NCBI RefSeq assembly: GCF_002260525.1
Contig: NZ_MRYI01000008.1
Location: forward strand, 124,001 to 188,000
Source of the DNA: Hahella sp. CCB-MM4
GTDB taxonomy: Bacteria; Pseudomonadota; Gammaproteobacteria; Pseudomonadales; Oleiphilaceae
Length of the DNA stretch: 64,000 bases
Direction of reading: 5' to 3'
The notes beneath the pieces are model-generated. The model did no database searches. It worked only from the letters and a program-made list of their open reading frames with translations, and was not told the origin of the DNA. Position numbers and translations under genes: made by a program. Of the stretch, positions 37,655 to 47,217 are shown in pieces. Every line of letters begins with the position of its first letter. Position 1 is the first letter of the stretch.

Positions 37655-38509
37655 ATGTTGGCTAAATTCCATCTTAAGAGAGTTCATGATGGAAAGGATT
37701 TCCCCGTAACCCGTCCCTCTACACTGGTTGGTCGAAGTTCGACCTGTGACATATCCCTGGAACAGGGCGTTCCTTCGAGGGAACATGCCAGACTGGTCTG
37801 GCGCAAGGATGGGTTGTTTGTCGAGGACCTGCATTCCACTAATGGGACAACAGTCAATAACCGGCGAATATCGGAAGCGACCCGGTTGAATCCGGGGGAT
37901 GTGGTGAAGTTCAGTAGTGAAGAGTTTTTGATCACCTGTGAAGACGAAGCGGATCACACCATTGTATCCAGTCACCTGGGAGTCGGTTCCGCAGAGGCTG
38001 AATCCCTGGTGGTCAGTGAAGAGGATGAAGAAGATCCGGATGCCACTCGGGTGCAACAAAGCTATCCTTTGCCTCCCGGATGGTCTCCCCTTGATCGTGA
38101 CCGACTGGCTGAATTTCGTAAGGATGAATCAACCCATAGTCGTGCCAGTGTAGACAAGCTGGTAACTCAGGCCTTGTCCGGCAGTAATGAGATCTACAGT
38201 GCGGCATTGGTTTTTTTCAAGAATAAAACGGAATTTCAAGTGGTGGGATTATCACTGGAAACGCCAAAGCCTCTCTGGGTCATCGGTCGTGGTGGAGAAG
38301 CCGACGTGATTATCGGTGATCCGAGTGTTTCTGATAAACATGCTGAATTATCTTATGCCGGTGGGCAATGGACCTTAAAAGACAAAGGCTCCACCAACGG
38401 AGTTCATGTTGAAGGTAAAAAGACCGACGACATTGAGCTTGAAGACGGCATGGTGATCTTTTTGGGACGGGTGGAAATGATTTTCTGCCTTTTGGATCCA
38501 TTAGGATAA
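37655..38509 (+). CDS. Protein with two FHA domains
   Basis: The 284-residue protein has an N-terminal FHA domain (about residues 1-90: LVGRSSTCDISLE, SREHARLVW, DLHSTNGTTVN). An acidic linker follows, then a second FHA domain (about 205-280: VIGRGGEADVIIGD, VSDKHAELSY, DKGSTNGVHVEG). FHA domains bind phosphothreonine, so it is a signalling adaptor for Ser/Thr kinase pathways; the PP2C phosphatase at 12.3 kb may belong to such a pathway. It precedes the CrbR-like regulator by 155 nt on the same strand. Partners are unknown. Confidence 0.9.
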   Translation: MLAKFHLKRVHDGKDFPVTRPSTLVGRSSTCDISLEQGVPSREHARLVWRKDGLFVEDLHSTNGTTVNNRRISEATRLNPGDVVKFSSEEFLITCEDEADHTIVSSHLGVGSAEAESLVVSEEDEEDPDATRVQQSYPLPPGWSPLDRDRLAEFRKDESTHSRASVDKLVTQALSGSNEIYSAALVFFKNKTEFQVVGLSLETPKPLWVIGRGGEADVIIGDPSVSDKHAELSYAGGQWTLKDKGSTNGVHVEGKKTDDIELEDGMVIFLGRVEMIFCLLDPLG

Positions 38510-38664
38510 ACGCCCGGAAATTGGTGTAATTATTAGGTATTGTTGGTGAACGCGCGCTAAAATGCTGGATATAGCGGAAAGTGCAAAGTCCAGCAGGTGA
38601 AATATGTGTTAGCCTATGGACATACAATCGAATCGAACTTGATGAGCAGGATAAGTGAGGGCTC

Positions 38665-39324
38665 ATGCTAATGTCTCAACAGATCATCATCGCTGATGAT
38701 CACCCCCTTTTCAGAGCCGCATTAAAGCAGGCGGTGACCCAGGCCGTTAAGTCAGTCGAAGTGATTGAAGTGGATACCATCGCCGCATTGCAGAATGCGG
38801 TGGAAGCCAACCCGGATGCCGATCTGGTACTGCTCGATCTTAATATGCCGGGCGCCCATGGTTTTTCCGGGCTGGTATTCATGCGCGGACAGTATCCCGG
38901 ACTACCGGTGGTGATTGTCAGCGGTAGTGAGGATTTGCAAGTCATTCGCCGGGCCATTGACTACGGTGCTTCCGGATTTATCCCTAAATCTGCGGCACTG
39001 GACGATATTTCCAAGGCAATCCAGCAAGTGCTTAACGGAGAAGTCTGGTTGCCGGCTGAAGTGGCAGCGAAGATTGACTCGGTCAGGGTTGAGGATACTG
39101 ACTTCTCAGAGCGTCTGGCCACTCTGACACCGCAGCAATTCCGTGTATTGGGAATGTTGACGGAAGGTTTGCTGAACAAACAGATTGCGTACGAACTGGA
39201 TGTGTCTGAGGCGACAGTCAAAGCCCATATCACAGCGTTGTTCCGTAAACTCGGAGTGCGCAACCGTACTCAGGCAGTCATCGCCGTTCAGCAGATGGAA
39301 GTGGAGCAGGCAGCCCAGAGCTGA
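38665..39324 (+). CDS. crbR: LuxR-family response regulator, CrbR/ErdR-like
   Basis: This 219-residue response regulator has a receiver with acidic pair IIADDH, phospho-Asp in LVLLDLNMPG and Lys in FIPKSA. A LuxR helix-turn-helix near residues 150-210 reads LTPQQFRVLGMLTEGLLNKQ then SEATVKAHITALF. The SSS-type hybrid kinase is encoded next to it in convergent orientation, and acetate transport genes lie beyond. This is the context of CrbR (Vibrio) or ErdR (Pseudomonas), which activates acetyl-CoA synthetase and acetate use. The name is by class and context. Starts ATG 38665 and 38671 are both possible. Confidence 0.85.
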   Translation: MLMSQQIIIADDHPLFRAALKQAVTQAVKSVEVIEVDTIAALQNAVEANPDADLVLLDLNMPGAHGFSGLVFMRGQYPGLPVVIVSGSEDLQVIRRAIDYGASGFIPKSAALDDISKAIQQVLNGEVWLPAEVAAKIDSVRVEDTDFSERLATLTPQQFRVLGMLTEGLLNKQIAYELDVSEATVKAHITALFRKLGVRNRTQAVIAVQQMEVEQAAQS

Positions 39325-39382
39325 CAGGAATGCATAGATTCTGTCCTGCTATTGCATGAGCTGCTTCAGGACGGTTTAGGGA

Positions 39383-39412
39383 CTTCGACAGGTTTACTCT
39401 GACCTGTCGAAG
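39383..39412. terminator. Convergent hairpin between crbR and crbS
   Basis: CTTCGACAGGT and ACCTGTCGAAG form a perfect 11-bp stem with an 8-nt loop between two 3' ends. T-tracts are poor on both sides, so it may be a repetitive-element-type hairpin working as a transcript end. Confidence 0.5.
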
Positions 39413-39465
39413 GATTTCCCGTCACGATTAAAATTTTCTTCCTTTCTTCCTTAAGTGTTTCAGAC

Positions 39466-42400
39466 TTAATTCTTACTCAACTCTTTGTTAATCATGGCCC
39501 TCAAAGCAGCAGGTTTTACCGGTTTGTGCAGGATTTGATAGCCGCGTTGTTTGACTTCCATTTTGACTTCATCATTGTTCACCGCGGTAATCAGTATGCC
39601 CGGAAGATTACGGGCCAGGCTACGACGCAGCATATCCATGGTATCCAGTCCATTGTCGCCTTCATCCAGTTGATAATCGGCCAGGATAATTTCCGGTGGA
39701 TTAGCCATGCAGGTTGTCACAGCTTCGTTGGGATTCGATGCGGTGAAGACGGTGCATCCCCATCCCTCAAGCAATGCTCGCATGCCTTCCAATATGACGG
39801 GCTCGTTATCGATGCAGAACACCACAGTGCCTTCCAGGCTGCCCAGACTGCGTGAGACTTTTTTGGGCGATGCCAAGCTTTCTACCGGTTTGCTGACAAC
39901 AGGAAGAGTGACCGAGAACATACTGCCTTTGCCCAGGATGGATTTCACCTCTACCCGGTAATCCAACATGCGACATATGCGGTCAACAATGGCCAGACCC
40001 AGGCCAAGCCCGTTTTTCTCCGTATTCTGGTTGAGGCGTTTGAACTCTTCAAAAATGGAGCTCAATTGATCCTCAGGAATACCCGGGCCCGTATCCCAAA
40101 TTTCAATGCTGATTGCTTTGTCATGGCGCCGGCAACCCAGCAGTATCCGCCCGCTTCGGGTGTAGCGAATGGCGTTGGTCAGGAAGTTTTGGATAACCCG
40201 TCTGAGCAACTGATGGTCCGAATTGACAAAGGCATTACAGGGGACAGTGCGGAGTCCAAGACCTTTTTCTGCGGCGATGACGGTAAATTCAGTGTTCAGA
40301 TGCCCCAGCAGTTCATTGATGTTGAAAACGGAGTAGTGGGGCTCTAGTGCTCCCGCATCCAGTTTGCTGATATCCAGCAGGGTGCTGAGAATTTCCTCGG
40401 CAGCATTGAGGGAGTGATCAATATGAGAAACCAGTTCGTTGTATTCGTTCTCATTCTTCACCTTATTGGCCAGCGCAGAGGTAAACAGCCGTGCCGCATT
40501 TAAGGGCTGTAGCAGGTCATGACTGGCCGATGCCAGAAAGCGGGTTTTACTCAGGTTGGCGTTTTCGGCCACTGACTTGGCTTTAACCAGTTGTTTGTTA
40601 AGTTTGGACAGTTCTTCGGTCCGTTCCTTAACGCGTTGCTCCAGATAGGTATTAGTTTCTTTCAGGGCCAGCTCAGTGCGGCGCATGGCAGAAATATCGG
40701 AAAAGGTGGTAACAAATCCGCCGCCTGGCATTGGGCTTCCCTGTATCAGGAGCACGGTGCCATCCGGTCGCATACGTTCGTATTCATGAGCTTCACCAGA
40801 CTTCATCATTTCCAGACGACGGGAAATGATTTTCTGCGCTCTTCTGGCAGGCACATGGGCCATCAGCAGGTTGTAGCGCATAAGATCGGCGATTGGGCGA
40901 CCTACCCGGGTGAATCCCTGGGGATAGTTGAACAGCTCCACATAGCGGCTGTTCCAGGCCACCAGGTTGAGGGCATCATCGACAACGGCAACACCCAGGT
41001 TCATGTTTTCAATTGCTGACTGGAGCAGTTCCCGGTTGAATTTAATGACCTGCGAAGCTTCATCAACAATACTGACCACATCCTCAATCTGCATGTTCTG
41101 ACCTTTCAGGGCAGAATTGAGAACCACGCGGGCGGTTGAGGAGCCGATGGCGCTGGCCAGTTGTTTCTCAATGTGCTTGATCAGATCGACAGAGGCTGGT
41201 CGATTGGGTGACAGTCGTACCCGGTTACGGCGGGAATAATCCTTCAGCGTTTCCTGGGTTCTTTCCGGGCCAAGAAAACGCTCGGAGAGTGCGCTGATAT
41301 CTTCAACCGTGGCTTCACTGACCCAGGTGGTGGTACTGGCTTCAGCGCTTTGGGCACTGTCCAGAAACGACGCTACCTGTATTCTCTCAATAACCCTCTG
41401 CGTCGTAATGGCTGACACCACTAAGTAAAGCAGAATGTTGAAGCCAAGGCTCCAAATGGTACCGTGGGTGATCAGGTCAAAACCATCAAGCCCAAATAGC
41501 GCTGTGGGGCGCAGCCAGGCAATACCGAGCAGGCCCTCACTAATGAGGGTTGAGTCTGCGTTGGTGGCCTGAATAATTGTCGGGACCAATAGGGTGTAAA
41601 TCCAGATTGCGAATCCGCAGACCAGTCCTGAGATGGCGCCTTGGCGATTGCCATAACGCCATAACACACCGCCTATCAACACCGGAGCGAATTGCGCGAC
41701 AGCAACGAATGACAGAAGACCAATGGATGCCAGTGAAAAGGAGTCCCCCATCAGCCGGTAGTAGCCATAAGCGGCCAACAGGTTAACCAGGATGGTGACA
41801 CGGCGGATGGTCAGCAGCCAGAATTGGACGTTTTTCTTGCGAGACAGATCCAGGGCCTGAATGCGCAGCAACAGAGGCACAATAATCTCGTTACAGACCA
41901 TGGTACTGAGGGTGACGGTGGAGACAATCACCATACTGGTCGCGGCAGATCCTCCGCCGATAAACGCCAGCATTGCCAGCCACTCGTAGTCGGCCACCAT
42001 GGGAATACTGAGGACAAAAATGTCTGAATCAATCGTGCCGTTGGGATAGATCAGAATTCCGGCGGCAGCGATAGGAATCACAAATACCGTCAGCGCGAGC
42101 AGATACACCGGCAACGCCCACCGTGCCGTGTAAATATCCCTGGGTTCATAGTTTTCAACGACGGAAACATGGAACTGTCTTGGCAGGCAGATAATGGCAA
42201 TCCCGGCCAACAGGGTCTGCACGATAAAGGAACTTGGCGTGATCGCATCGAAGCTGAACACGGCAGCCTGATTCGTTGTGCGTAGCTGACGCGTAATATC
42301 CCCCCAGCCATCGAACAGAAATATGGACACCAGAATTCCGACGGCGACGAAGGCCACCAGCTTGACAATCGATTCGAATGCCACAGCCTGGATGAGGCCG

Positions 42401-42972
42401 CGATGGTGCTCGGTGGCATCGATATGACGGGTCCCGAACAATATGGTGAACAACCCCATTACCAGGGCCACATAAAGGGCTGAGTCCTGTATGTAGGGCG
42501 TTTGTTCAATGCTGCGGACCTGGCCGCCTTCGGTCAGTACATTAAATCCCATGGACACTGCTTTCAGCTGCAGAGCGATGTAGGGGACGATACCCACCAG
42601 GGCAATCAGAGTGACGATGACCGCCAGGCTTTGGGATTTGCCGTAACGGGATGCAATGAAGTCGGCAATGGAGGTCGTGTTATGTCGTTTACTGATGCGG
42701 ATGATACGGGCGATTAACGGCGCTCCGAAAATCAGCACGACAATAGGGCCGAGATATATCGGCATGAATCCCAGGCCATTCTGGGCTGAACTGCCGACGG
42801 CACCATAGAAAGTCCACGAAGTGCAGTAGACACCCAGCGAAAGGCTGTAAATCGCTCGCCGTCGATTCTGCTGAGCATAGACCCGAGTGTTCTGGTCTCC
42901 GAAATAGGCGATGCCAAACAGAATGGCAATGTAAGCGATGGAGACAATAAAAAGTAAAAAGCCGTTAATCAT
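39466..42972 (-). CDS. crbS: Sodium/solute symporter-coupled hybrid histidine kinase, CrbS/MxtR-like
   Basis: This 1168-residue hybrid protein has an N-terminal sodium:solute symporter domain with about 13 helices (residues ~1-500) and a PAS domain (around 650-770, VAVVDDALNLVAWNSRYVEL). A coiled linker leads to HisKA with the phospho-acceptor in FLASASHDLLQPLNAARLF (near 820). The ATPase domain (NFLTNAIRYT, DTGPGIP, GLGLGLAIV) and a C-terminal receiver follow (phospho-Asp in ILADYQLDEG, Lys in ILHKP). The architecture is that of CrbS/MxtR. It is divergent from the DUF4212-actP operon and convergent with crbR, so it probably senses acetate-type carboxylates. Confidence 0.92.
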   Translation of the reverse strand: MINGFLLFIVSIAYIAILFGIAYFGDQNTRVYAQQNRRRAIYSLSLGVYCTSWTFYGAVGSSAQNGLGFMPIYLGPIVVLIFGAPLIARIIRISKRHNTTSIADFIASRYGKSQSLAVIVTLIALVGIVPYIALQLKAVSMGFNVLTEGGQVRSIEQTPYIQDSALYVALVMGLFTILFGTRHIDATEHHRGLIQAVAFESIVKLVAFVAVGILVSIFLFDGWGDITRQLRTTNQAAVFSFDAITPSSFIVQTLLAGIAIICLPRQFHVSVVENYEPRDIYTARWALPVYLLALTVFVIPIAAAGILIYPNGTIDSDIFVLSIPMVADYEWLAMLAFIGGGSAATSMVIVSTVTLSTMVCNEIIVPLLLRIQALDLSRKKNVQFWLLTIRRVTILVNLLAAYGYYRLMGDSFSLASIGLLSFVAVAQFAPVLIGGVLWRYGNRQGAISGLVCGFAIWIYTLLVPTIIQATNADSTLISEGLLGIAWLRPTALFGLDGFDLITHGTIWSLGFNILLYLVVSAITTQRVIERIQVASFLDSAQSAEASTTTWVSEATVEDISALSERFLGPERTQETLKDYSRRNRVRLSPNRPASVDLIKHIEKQLASAIGSSTARVVLNSALKGQNMQIEDVVSIVDEASQVIKFNRELLQSAIENMNLGVAVVDDALNLVAWNSRYVELFNYPQGFTRVGRPIADLMRYNLLMAHVPARRAQKIISRRLEMMKSGEAHEYERMRPDGTVLLIQGSPMPGGGFVTTFSDISAMRRTELALKETNTYLEQRVKERTEELSKLNKQLVKAKSVAENANLSKTRFLASASHDLLQPLNAARLFTSALANKVKNENEYNELVSHIDHSLNAAEEILSTLLDISKLDAGALEPHYSVFNINELLGHLNTEFTVIAAEKGLGLRTVPCNAFVNSDHQLLRRVIQNFLTNAIRYTRSGRILLGCRRHDKAISIEIWDTGPGIPEDQLSSIFEEFKRLNQNTEKNGLGLGLAIVDRICRMLDYRVEVKSILGKGSMFSVTLPVVSKPVESLASPKKVSRSLGSLEGTVVFCIDNEPVILEGMRALLEGWGCTVFTASNPNEAVTTCMANPPEIILADYQLDEGDNGLDTMDMLRRSLARNLPGILITAVNNDEVKMEVKQRGYQILHKPVKPAALRAMINKELSKN

Positions 42973-43047
42973 GTAGCACGTTATTCTTTTGAAATGACAA
43001 CCGGTTATAGCGTCCCACGATCTTCCAAAAAAAGCGAGAGAGGCGGA

Positions 43048-43061
43048 TAGACTTAAGTCTA
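43048..43061. promoter_or_regulatory. Perfect 14-bp palindrome in crbS/actP divergent region
   Basis: TAGACTTAAGTCTA is a perfect palindrome about 75 bp upstream of the crbS start and 157 bp upstream of the DUF4212 start. It is a candidate operator for a dimeric regulator such as CrbR, but no known site was matched. Confidence 0.35.
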
Positions 43062-43217
43062 ATTGCTGCGGCTGAAAATGAAATTTTATTCATGTCAAAA
43101 TCGTATCCTATTGATATGTATAGGTATTATTCCTTATACCAAGGTCTAGATTTGCCAATTTTCAGACGGTGCTATTGTGGATATGCATACAAAAATAACA
43201 AAATTGGAGGAGTCGTA

Positions 43218-43481
43218 ATGGCTAGTAATCCATCTCCCAAAGCCGCCTATTGGCGCGATAATCTAAAACTGCTTATAACGCTACTTGTCATCTGGTTTGT
43301 TGTCTCATACGGGGCAGGCATTCTCTTCGTTGATCAACTGGACAAAATCAAAATCGGAGGATTTCCCCTCGGGTTCTGGTTTGCTCAGCAGGGTTCTATC
43401 TACACCTTTGTAGTCCTGATTTTTGTTTACGTCGTGCGGATGGCCGCACTGGATCGTAAGCATGATGTTCACGAAGACTGA
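43218..43481 (+). CDS. DUF4212 sodium/substrate symporter small subunit
   Basis: The 87-residue membrane protein has two hydrophobic helices (LLITLLVIWFVVSYGAGILF and YTFVVLIFVYVVRM) and the family hallmark FPLGFWFAQQGS between them. Members are encoded next to SSS-family carboxylate symporters and are thought to be an accessory subunit. GGAGGAG at 43206-43212 sets ATG 43218; an in-frame extension to 43092 has no such site. actP begins 11 nt after the stop, so they form an operon. Confidence 0.92.
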   Translation: MASNPSPKAAYWRDNLKLLITLLVIWFVVSYGAGILFVDQLDKIKIGGFPLGFWFAQQGSIYTFVVLIFVYVVRMAALDRKHDVHED

Positions 43482-43492
43482 AGGAGCCCCAA

Positions 43493-45268
43493 ATGGATAC
43501 CCAAACTCTAGTATATCTGTTCGTCGGGGCGACCTTTGCCCTCTATATCGGCATCGCGATATGGTCGCGGGCCGGTTCCACCAGTGAATACTATGTTGCC
43601 AGCAAAGGGGTTCACCCTATCGCCAACGGTATGGCCACTGGTGCTGACTGGATGTCAGCCGCATCCTTTATCTCCATGGCGGGGATCATTTCGTTTATCG
43701 GTCGCGACGGGGCAGTGTACCTGATGGGATGGACCGGTGGGTATGTGTTGCTGGCCATGTGTCTGGCTCCTTACCTCCGTAAGTTCGGTAAGTTTACAGT
43801 GCCGGAATTTGTCGGAGAACGGTATTACTCGCAGACAGCGCGTATGGTCGCTGTTGTCTGTGTCATATTCATCTCCTTTACCTATGTGGCCGGTCAGATG
43901 CGCGGTGTAGGAATCGTGTTCTCCCGTTACCTGGAAGTGCCCATTAATACAGGCGTTATCATTGGGATGGCGATTGTATTTATCTACGCGGTATTGGGGG
44001 GAATGAAAGGGATCACCTATACCCAGGTGGCGCAATACTGCGTCATGATCCTTGCTTATATGATTCCTGCTATCTTTATTTCCATGCTGGTAACCGGTAA
44101 CCCGATTCCTCAAATTGGGTTTGGCAGCACAGTCGACGGTACGGACACTTATCTCCTTGATAAGCTGAACCAGATATCGGTGGATCTAGGATTCAATGAA
44201 TATACGTCGGGATCGAAATCCACGATTGATACCTTTGCCATTACTTTTGCGCTGATGGTGGGAACCGCAGGACTTCCTCACGTTATCGTGCGTTTCTTTA
44301 CTGTCCCTAAAGTCAGTGATGCGCGTCTGTCAGCGGGTTGGGCATTGTTCTTCATCGCGATCCTGTATACCACTGCTCCGGCTGTGGCCTCCTTTGCCCG
44401 TCTGAACCTGGTGAATACCGTGTCTGAAACCCAGTACCAGGAGCTGCCGAGCTGGTTCCAGAACTGGGAAAACGCGGGGTTGTTGGCCTGGCAGGATAAA
44501 AACGGTGACGGCAAGATCACCTATACAGCGGGTGCGGCCTTTGCCGGTAAGCCTGACTTTGCAGGCGACACACGTGGTGACTACGGTCAGCGCATGTTGA
44601 CTAATGCGCCGACAGACAACACCAACGAACTATACGTAGACCGTGACATCATGGTGTTGGCTAATCCGGAAATTGCCCAATTGCCGGGCTGGGTAGTGGC
44701 GCTGATCGCAGCCGGTGGTTTGGCGGCGGCATTATCGACAGCGGCAGGGCTGTTGCTGGTTATCTCGACCTCCATATCCCATGATTTGCTGAAGAGTAAC
44801 ATCATGCCGAATATCAGTGAGAAGCACGAATTGCTGGCGGCTCGTATCGCAGCAGCTTGTGCCATTGCCGTGGCAGGATATTTTGGGATTAATCCGCCGG
44901 GATTTGTGGCCCAGGTGGTGGCATTTGCCTTCGGCCTGGCCGCGGCGAGCTTCTTCCCTGCCATCATTATGGGAATATTCTATAAGCGGATGAACAAAGA
45001 AGGTGCGATTGCTGGAATGCTGACAGGTCTGATATTTACCTTCAGCTATATCGTGTACTTCAAGTTCGTTAATCCTGCCGGTAATACTCCTGATAACTGG
45101 TGGTTTGGGATCTCGCCGGAAGGTATCGGTACCCTGGGGATGATTTTCAACTTTGCGGTCTCCACGGTGGTGTCCAAACTGACGGCAGAGCCCCCTGAGC
45201 ATATCCAGCATCTGGTGGAAGATATCCGGGTTCCTCGTGGTGCTACTGCTCCTGTAGCCGGGCACTAA
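43493..45268 (+). CDS. actP: Cation/acetate symporter
   Basis: This 591-residue SSS-family transporter has about 13 membrane helices. Family features are SEYYVASKGVHPIANGMATG, DWMSAASFISMAG, GLPHVIVRFFTVP and LAAALSTAAGLLLVIS (sodium site). A periplasmic loop of about 80 residues near 300-390 (DKNGDGKITY) is typical of the longer ActP-like group with a DUF4212 partner. It is expected to import acetate or similar short carboxylates with sodium. Regulation by the neighbouring CrbS/CrbR pair is likely. A strong terminator follows. Confidence 0.92.
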   Translation: MDTQTLVYLFVGATFALYIGIAIWSRAGSTSEYYVASKGVHPIANGMATGADWMSAASFISMAGIISFIGRDGAVYLMGWTGGYVLLAMCLAPYLRKFGKFTVPEFVGERYYSQTARMVAVVCVIFISFTYVAGQMRGVGIVFSRYLEVPINTGVIIGMAIVFIYAVLGGMKGITYTQVAQYCVMILAYMIPAIFISMLVTGNPIPQIGFGSTVDGTDTYLLDKLNQISVDLGFNEYTSGSKSTIDTFAITFALMVGTAGLPHVIVRFFTVPKVSDARLSAGWALFFIAILYTTAPAVASFARLNLVNTVSETQYQELPSWFQNWENAGLLAWQDKNGDGKITYTAGAAFAGKPDFAGDTRGDYGQRMLTNAPTDNTNELYVDRDIMVLANPEIAQLPGWVVALIAAGGLAAALSTAAGLLLVISTSISHDLLKSNIMPNISEKHELLAARIAAACAIAVAGYFGINPPGFVAQVVAFAFGLAAASFFPAIIMGIFYKRMNKEGAIAGMLTGLIFTFSYIVYFKFVNPAGNTPDNWWFGISPEGIGTLGMIFNFAVSTVVSKLTAEPPEHIQHLVEDIRVPRGATAPVAGH

Positions 45269-45304
45269 CCTGTAACTGAGTGCTATCAGTCCTTTTTTCA
45301 TGGT

Positions 45305-45352
45305 CTGACAAGCCAAGGGACTGACAAACCAAAAGACTGGCAAATAGCAGTC
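45305..45352. repeat. 16-bp tandem repeat, three copies
   Basis: Units CTGACAAGCC (45305), CTGACAAACC (45321) and CTGGCAAATA (45337) recur at exactly 16 bp between the actP stop and its terminator. Confidence 0.7.
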
Positions 45353-45354
45353 AC

Positions 45355-45383
45355 AAAAAAGCCCCTCAACTGAGGGGCTTTTT
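45355..45383. terminator. Bidirectional intrinsic terminator after actP
   Basis: GCCCCTC/GAGGGGC makes a 7-bp stem with a 4-nt loop, extended by A-tract/T-tract pairing. The T-run (45379-45383) ends the actP transcript, and the A-run gives a T-run for the minus-strand gene. Confidence 0.9.
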
Positions 45384-45423
45384 ATTTTCCGGAACGGTGG
45401 CCGGAATAAAGAAAGTGCAGCTG

Positions 45424-45807
45424 TTATCTTAGCTGGATTTTTCCGCCTGGGCCGCCGGGCATTCCACCCATGCCGCCTTCCTGACCGGGAACTACAATCG
45501 AAGAGGCTTGCTGACGGCGATATTCCTTCAGTTCTTCGATCGTTCTTTCCATCGCAACCTTGGCTTCGTCGGCAAATTTGGCACAGGCGTCCGCCAGAGT
45601 GTCCACTTCAAGCTCAAAATTCAGGGGTAGAGCACCGGCAGGTGTCATCATCTGAGCTTGTCCGAAGAAAAGTACCTTGCGGTTGCTGTCGGGCTGACCG
45701 TCTTTGTTCATTGGCGTCAGGCGACGAATGGTGCCAACTTTTTGATCTGTAAATATTTCCTCCAGATACAGCTCGTCCGGATTCATAGTAACTTCTGGCT
45801 CTGTCAT
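45424..45807 (-). CDS. Conserved hypothetical cytoplasmic protein with Gly/Met-rich tail
   Basis: I cannot name this 127-residue protein. It begins with an acidic segment (PDELYLEEIFTDQKVGTIRR), has a central beta-rich part (KVLFFGQAQMMTPAGALPLNF) and a helical region (ADACAKFADEAKVAMERTIEE). It ends in a flexible Gly/Met-rich tail (GGMGGMPGGPGGKIQLR). No signal peptide or membrane span is present. AGAGAAAG precedes ATG 45807. The length and composition suggest a small cytosolic accessory protein. It ends at the actP terminator. Confidence 0.75.
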   Translation of the reverse strand: MTEPEVTMNPDELYLEEIFTDQKVGTIRRLTPMNKDGQPDSNRKVLFFGQAQMMTPAGALPLNFELEVDTLADACAKFADEAKVAMERTIEELKEYRRQQASSIVVPGQEGGMGGMPGGPGGKIQLR

Positions 45808-45900
45808 AGTCTTTCTCTCTTAGATCTAGATGAGTGGCGTATATTTCCCTTTGCGAATGCTATTCGCCACTTTGGCTCATGTTTGTCAGTTTATTAGGTG

Positions 45901-46182
45901 TTAAGCGTAAGTACAAAGGTAGGCAGTGTCTACCGTAACTTTGAGCTGAAACTTGCTATTGGCAGGCACTTCGAAATTTTGCCCGGGTGTAAATGACTGC
46001 CATTCGTCCTGGCCGGGAAGCAGTACGGTCAGCTCACCACTGACAACGGTCATGGTCTCATGCTGACTGGTGCCGAATTCATAATCCCCGGGAGCCATGA
46101 CACCGACAGTGGCAGGCAAGGTCGCAGTCTGGAAGGCGATGGATTTTACTTTGCCATCAAAATATTCGTTCACATTGAACAT
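45901..46182 (-). CDS. ppnP: Pyrimidine/purine nucleoside phosphorylase
   Basis: The 93-residue single-domain cupin of the PpnP (formerly DUF1255/YaiE) family splits nucleosides with phosphate. Family features are [13 protein letters not shown] at the start, [29 protein letters not shown] and [11 protein letters not shown]. The frame extends upstream to 46314, but homologues begin at the Met of ATG 46182, with GGAG about 11 nt before it, so I take the short form. Confidence 0.9.
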   Translation of the reverse strand: MFNVNEYFDGKVKSIAFQTATLPATVGVMAPGDYEFGTSQHETMTVVSGELTVLLPGQDEWQSFTPGQNFEVPANSKFQLKVTVDTAYLCTYA

Positions 46183-46468
46183 CGGGTCAAAACTCCATTC
46201 AGAAATTAAGGGGACGGGAGTATACCATGATCGTAACTGTCTGTGAGGCTGGGTGAAGTTTTGTATAAACGTGTCGGATTCCTCATCCCAATGGAAATTT
46301 GATCGCTGCGTCACGTTCCAAGATCGGTTAAAGTAGCGTTATCAACCAACTACGTATGTCCCTGCCAGCCAAGGAAACAGGCTATAAAATGTTAGCTATA
46401 ATGAGTGAGCAAGACTTCCAAACTGCACGGACAGATGAAACTACACATATATTTGTTCGGAGTCGCAT

Positions 46469-46963
46469 ATGTCGGACATCATCCCTTCCAAATTAGTTAA
46501 GCTTAAGGTGCTGGCAGAGGTCCCACGCGCGGAATTCTGTGACGCTCCCAAGTGTGATAATCCAGCGGATACAGCATCGCGCCTGTCGTTTATTAAAAAG
46601 CTTAGAATGGGGTCCAAGAAACCATCAGCACCTGCACCGGTGTCCAACACCATTGAAAAGAAAACCTTTAATGCGGCGGCGTGGATACGATTTGTCAACG
46701 CACCGACACAGCCTATTTCATTCTGGCTGGTATATCGCGATCAGCGGGATGAATTTGCGGTGATGCTGGATGAGGCTAAACTCACGGCGGGCTCATCAAC
46801 CATGCTGTCTGGTTGCGTCACTATCGAAGCGAAAGGGAACATCGAATACATGAAGGCTTGTTGTGGTGGTGCCCGTGACGGTGAGCTTTTCTCTGTAGAA
46901 GAGCTGTATGTCCAGAAAGAACGGACAGAATCAGCAGCGACAGCCCGCAAGCATACTGCTTAA
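46469..46963 (+). CDS. Hypothetical protein, 164 residues
   Basis: I do not recognise this protein. CGGAG at about 46458 supports ATG 46469. The N-terminal 50 residues contain two Cys in FCDAPKCDNPA. A Lys/Pro/Ala linker follows, then a compact domain (about 70-150) with WIRFVNAPTQPISFWLVYRD, EAKLTAGSSTMLSGCVTIEA and MKACCGG. There is no signal peptide or membrane span. The beta-rich C-terminal half might be a small domain. It stands alone on the plus strand and almost abuts the convergent next gene. Confidence 0.7.
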   Translation: MSDIIPSKLVKLKVLAEVPRAEFCDAPKCDNPADTASRLSFIKKLRMGSKKPSAPAPVSNTIEKKTFNAAAWIRFVNAPTQPISFWLVYRDQRDEFAVMLDEAKLTAGSSTMLSGCVTIEAKGNIEYMKACCGGARDGELFSVEELYVQKERTESAATARKHTA

Positions 46964-46983
46964 GTCTCTTTTCGGAGTTTCTG

Positions 46984-47217
46984 CTATTTACCTTCTGCGG
47001 CCCGAGGTGTGTGGGGCTGCGTTTCCTTTATCAGAGTCTTGGCTCCCTCCATGGGGGCCATTTCAGGCTTTTTTGCCGTTCCACTGACCTCATCATATGC
47101 ATTTATCAGGGATCTGGGCATTCTACCCCAGTTCAATCCCGTCAGTCGGTTAAGTGCATCCAGACCTTTATCGGACTTAAATTGCAGAAAATCGATAATC
47201 CTTGCACTTCTTTGCAT
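46984..47217 (-). CDS. Hypothetical small protein, 77 residues
   Basis: This is an unrecognised soluble protein starting MQRSARIIDFLQFKSDKGL and containing LNRLTGLNWGRMPRSLIN, with a Pro/Lys/Glu-rich tail. GGGAGA about nine bases upstream favours ATG 47217 over GTG 47244. A short helical N-terminal half and a disordered C-terminus are all that can be said. It is convergent with the 164-residue protein gene (20-bp gap). Confidence 0.55.
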   Translation of the reverse strand: MQRSARIIDFLQFKSDKGLDALNRLTGLNWGRMPRSLINAYDEVSGTAKKPEMAPMEGAKTLIKETQPHTPRAAEGK

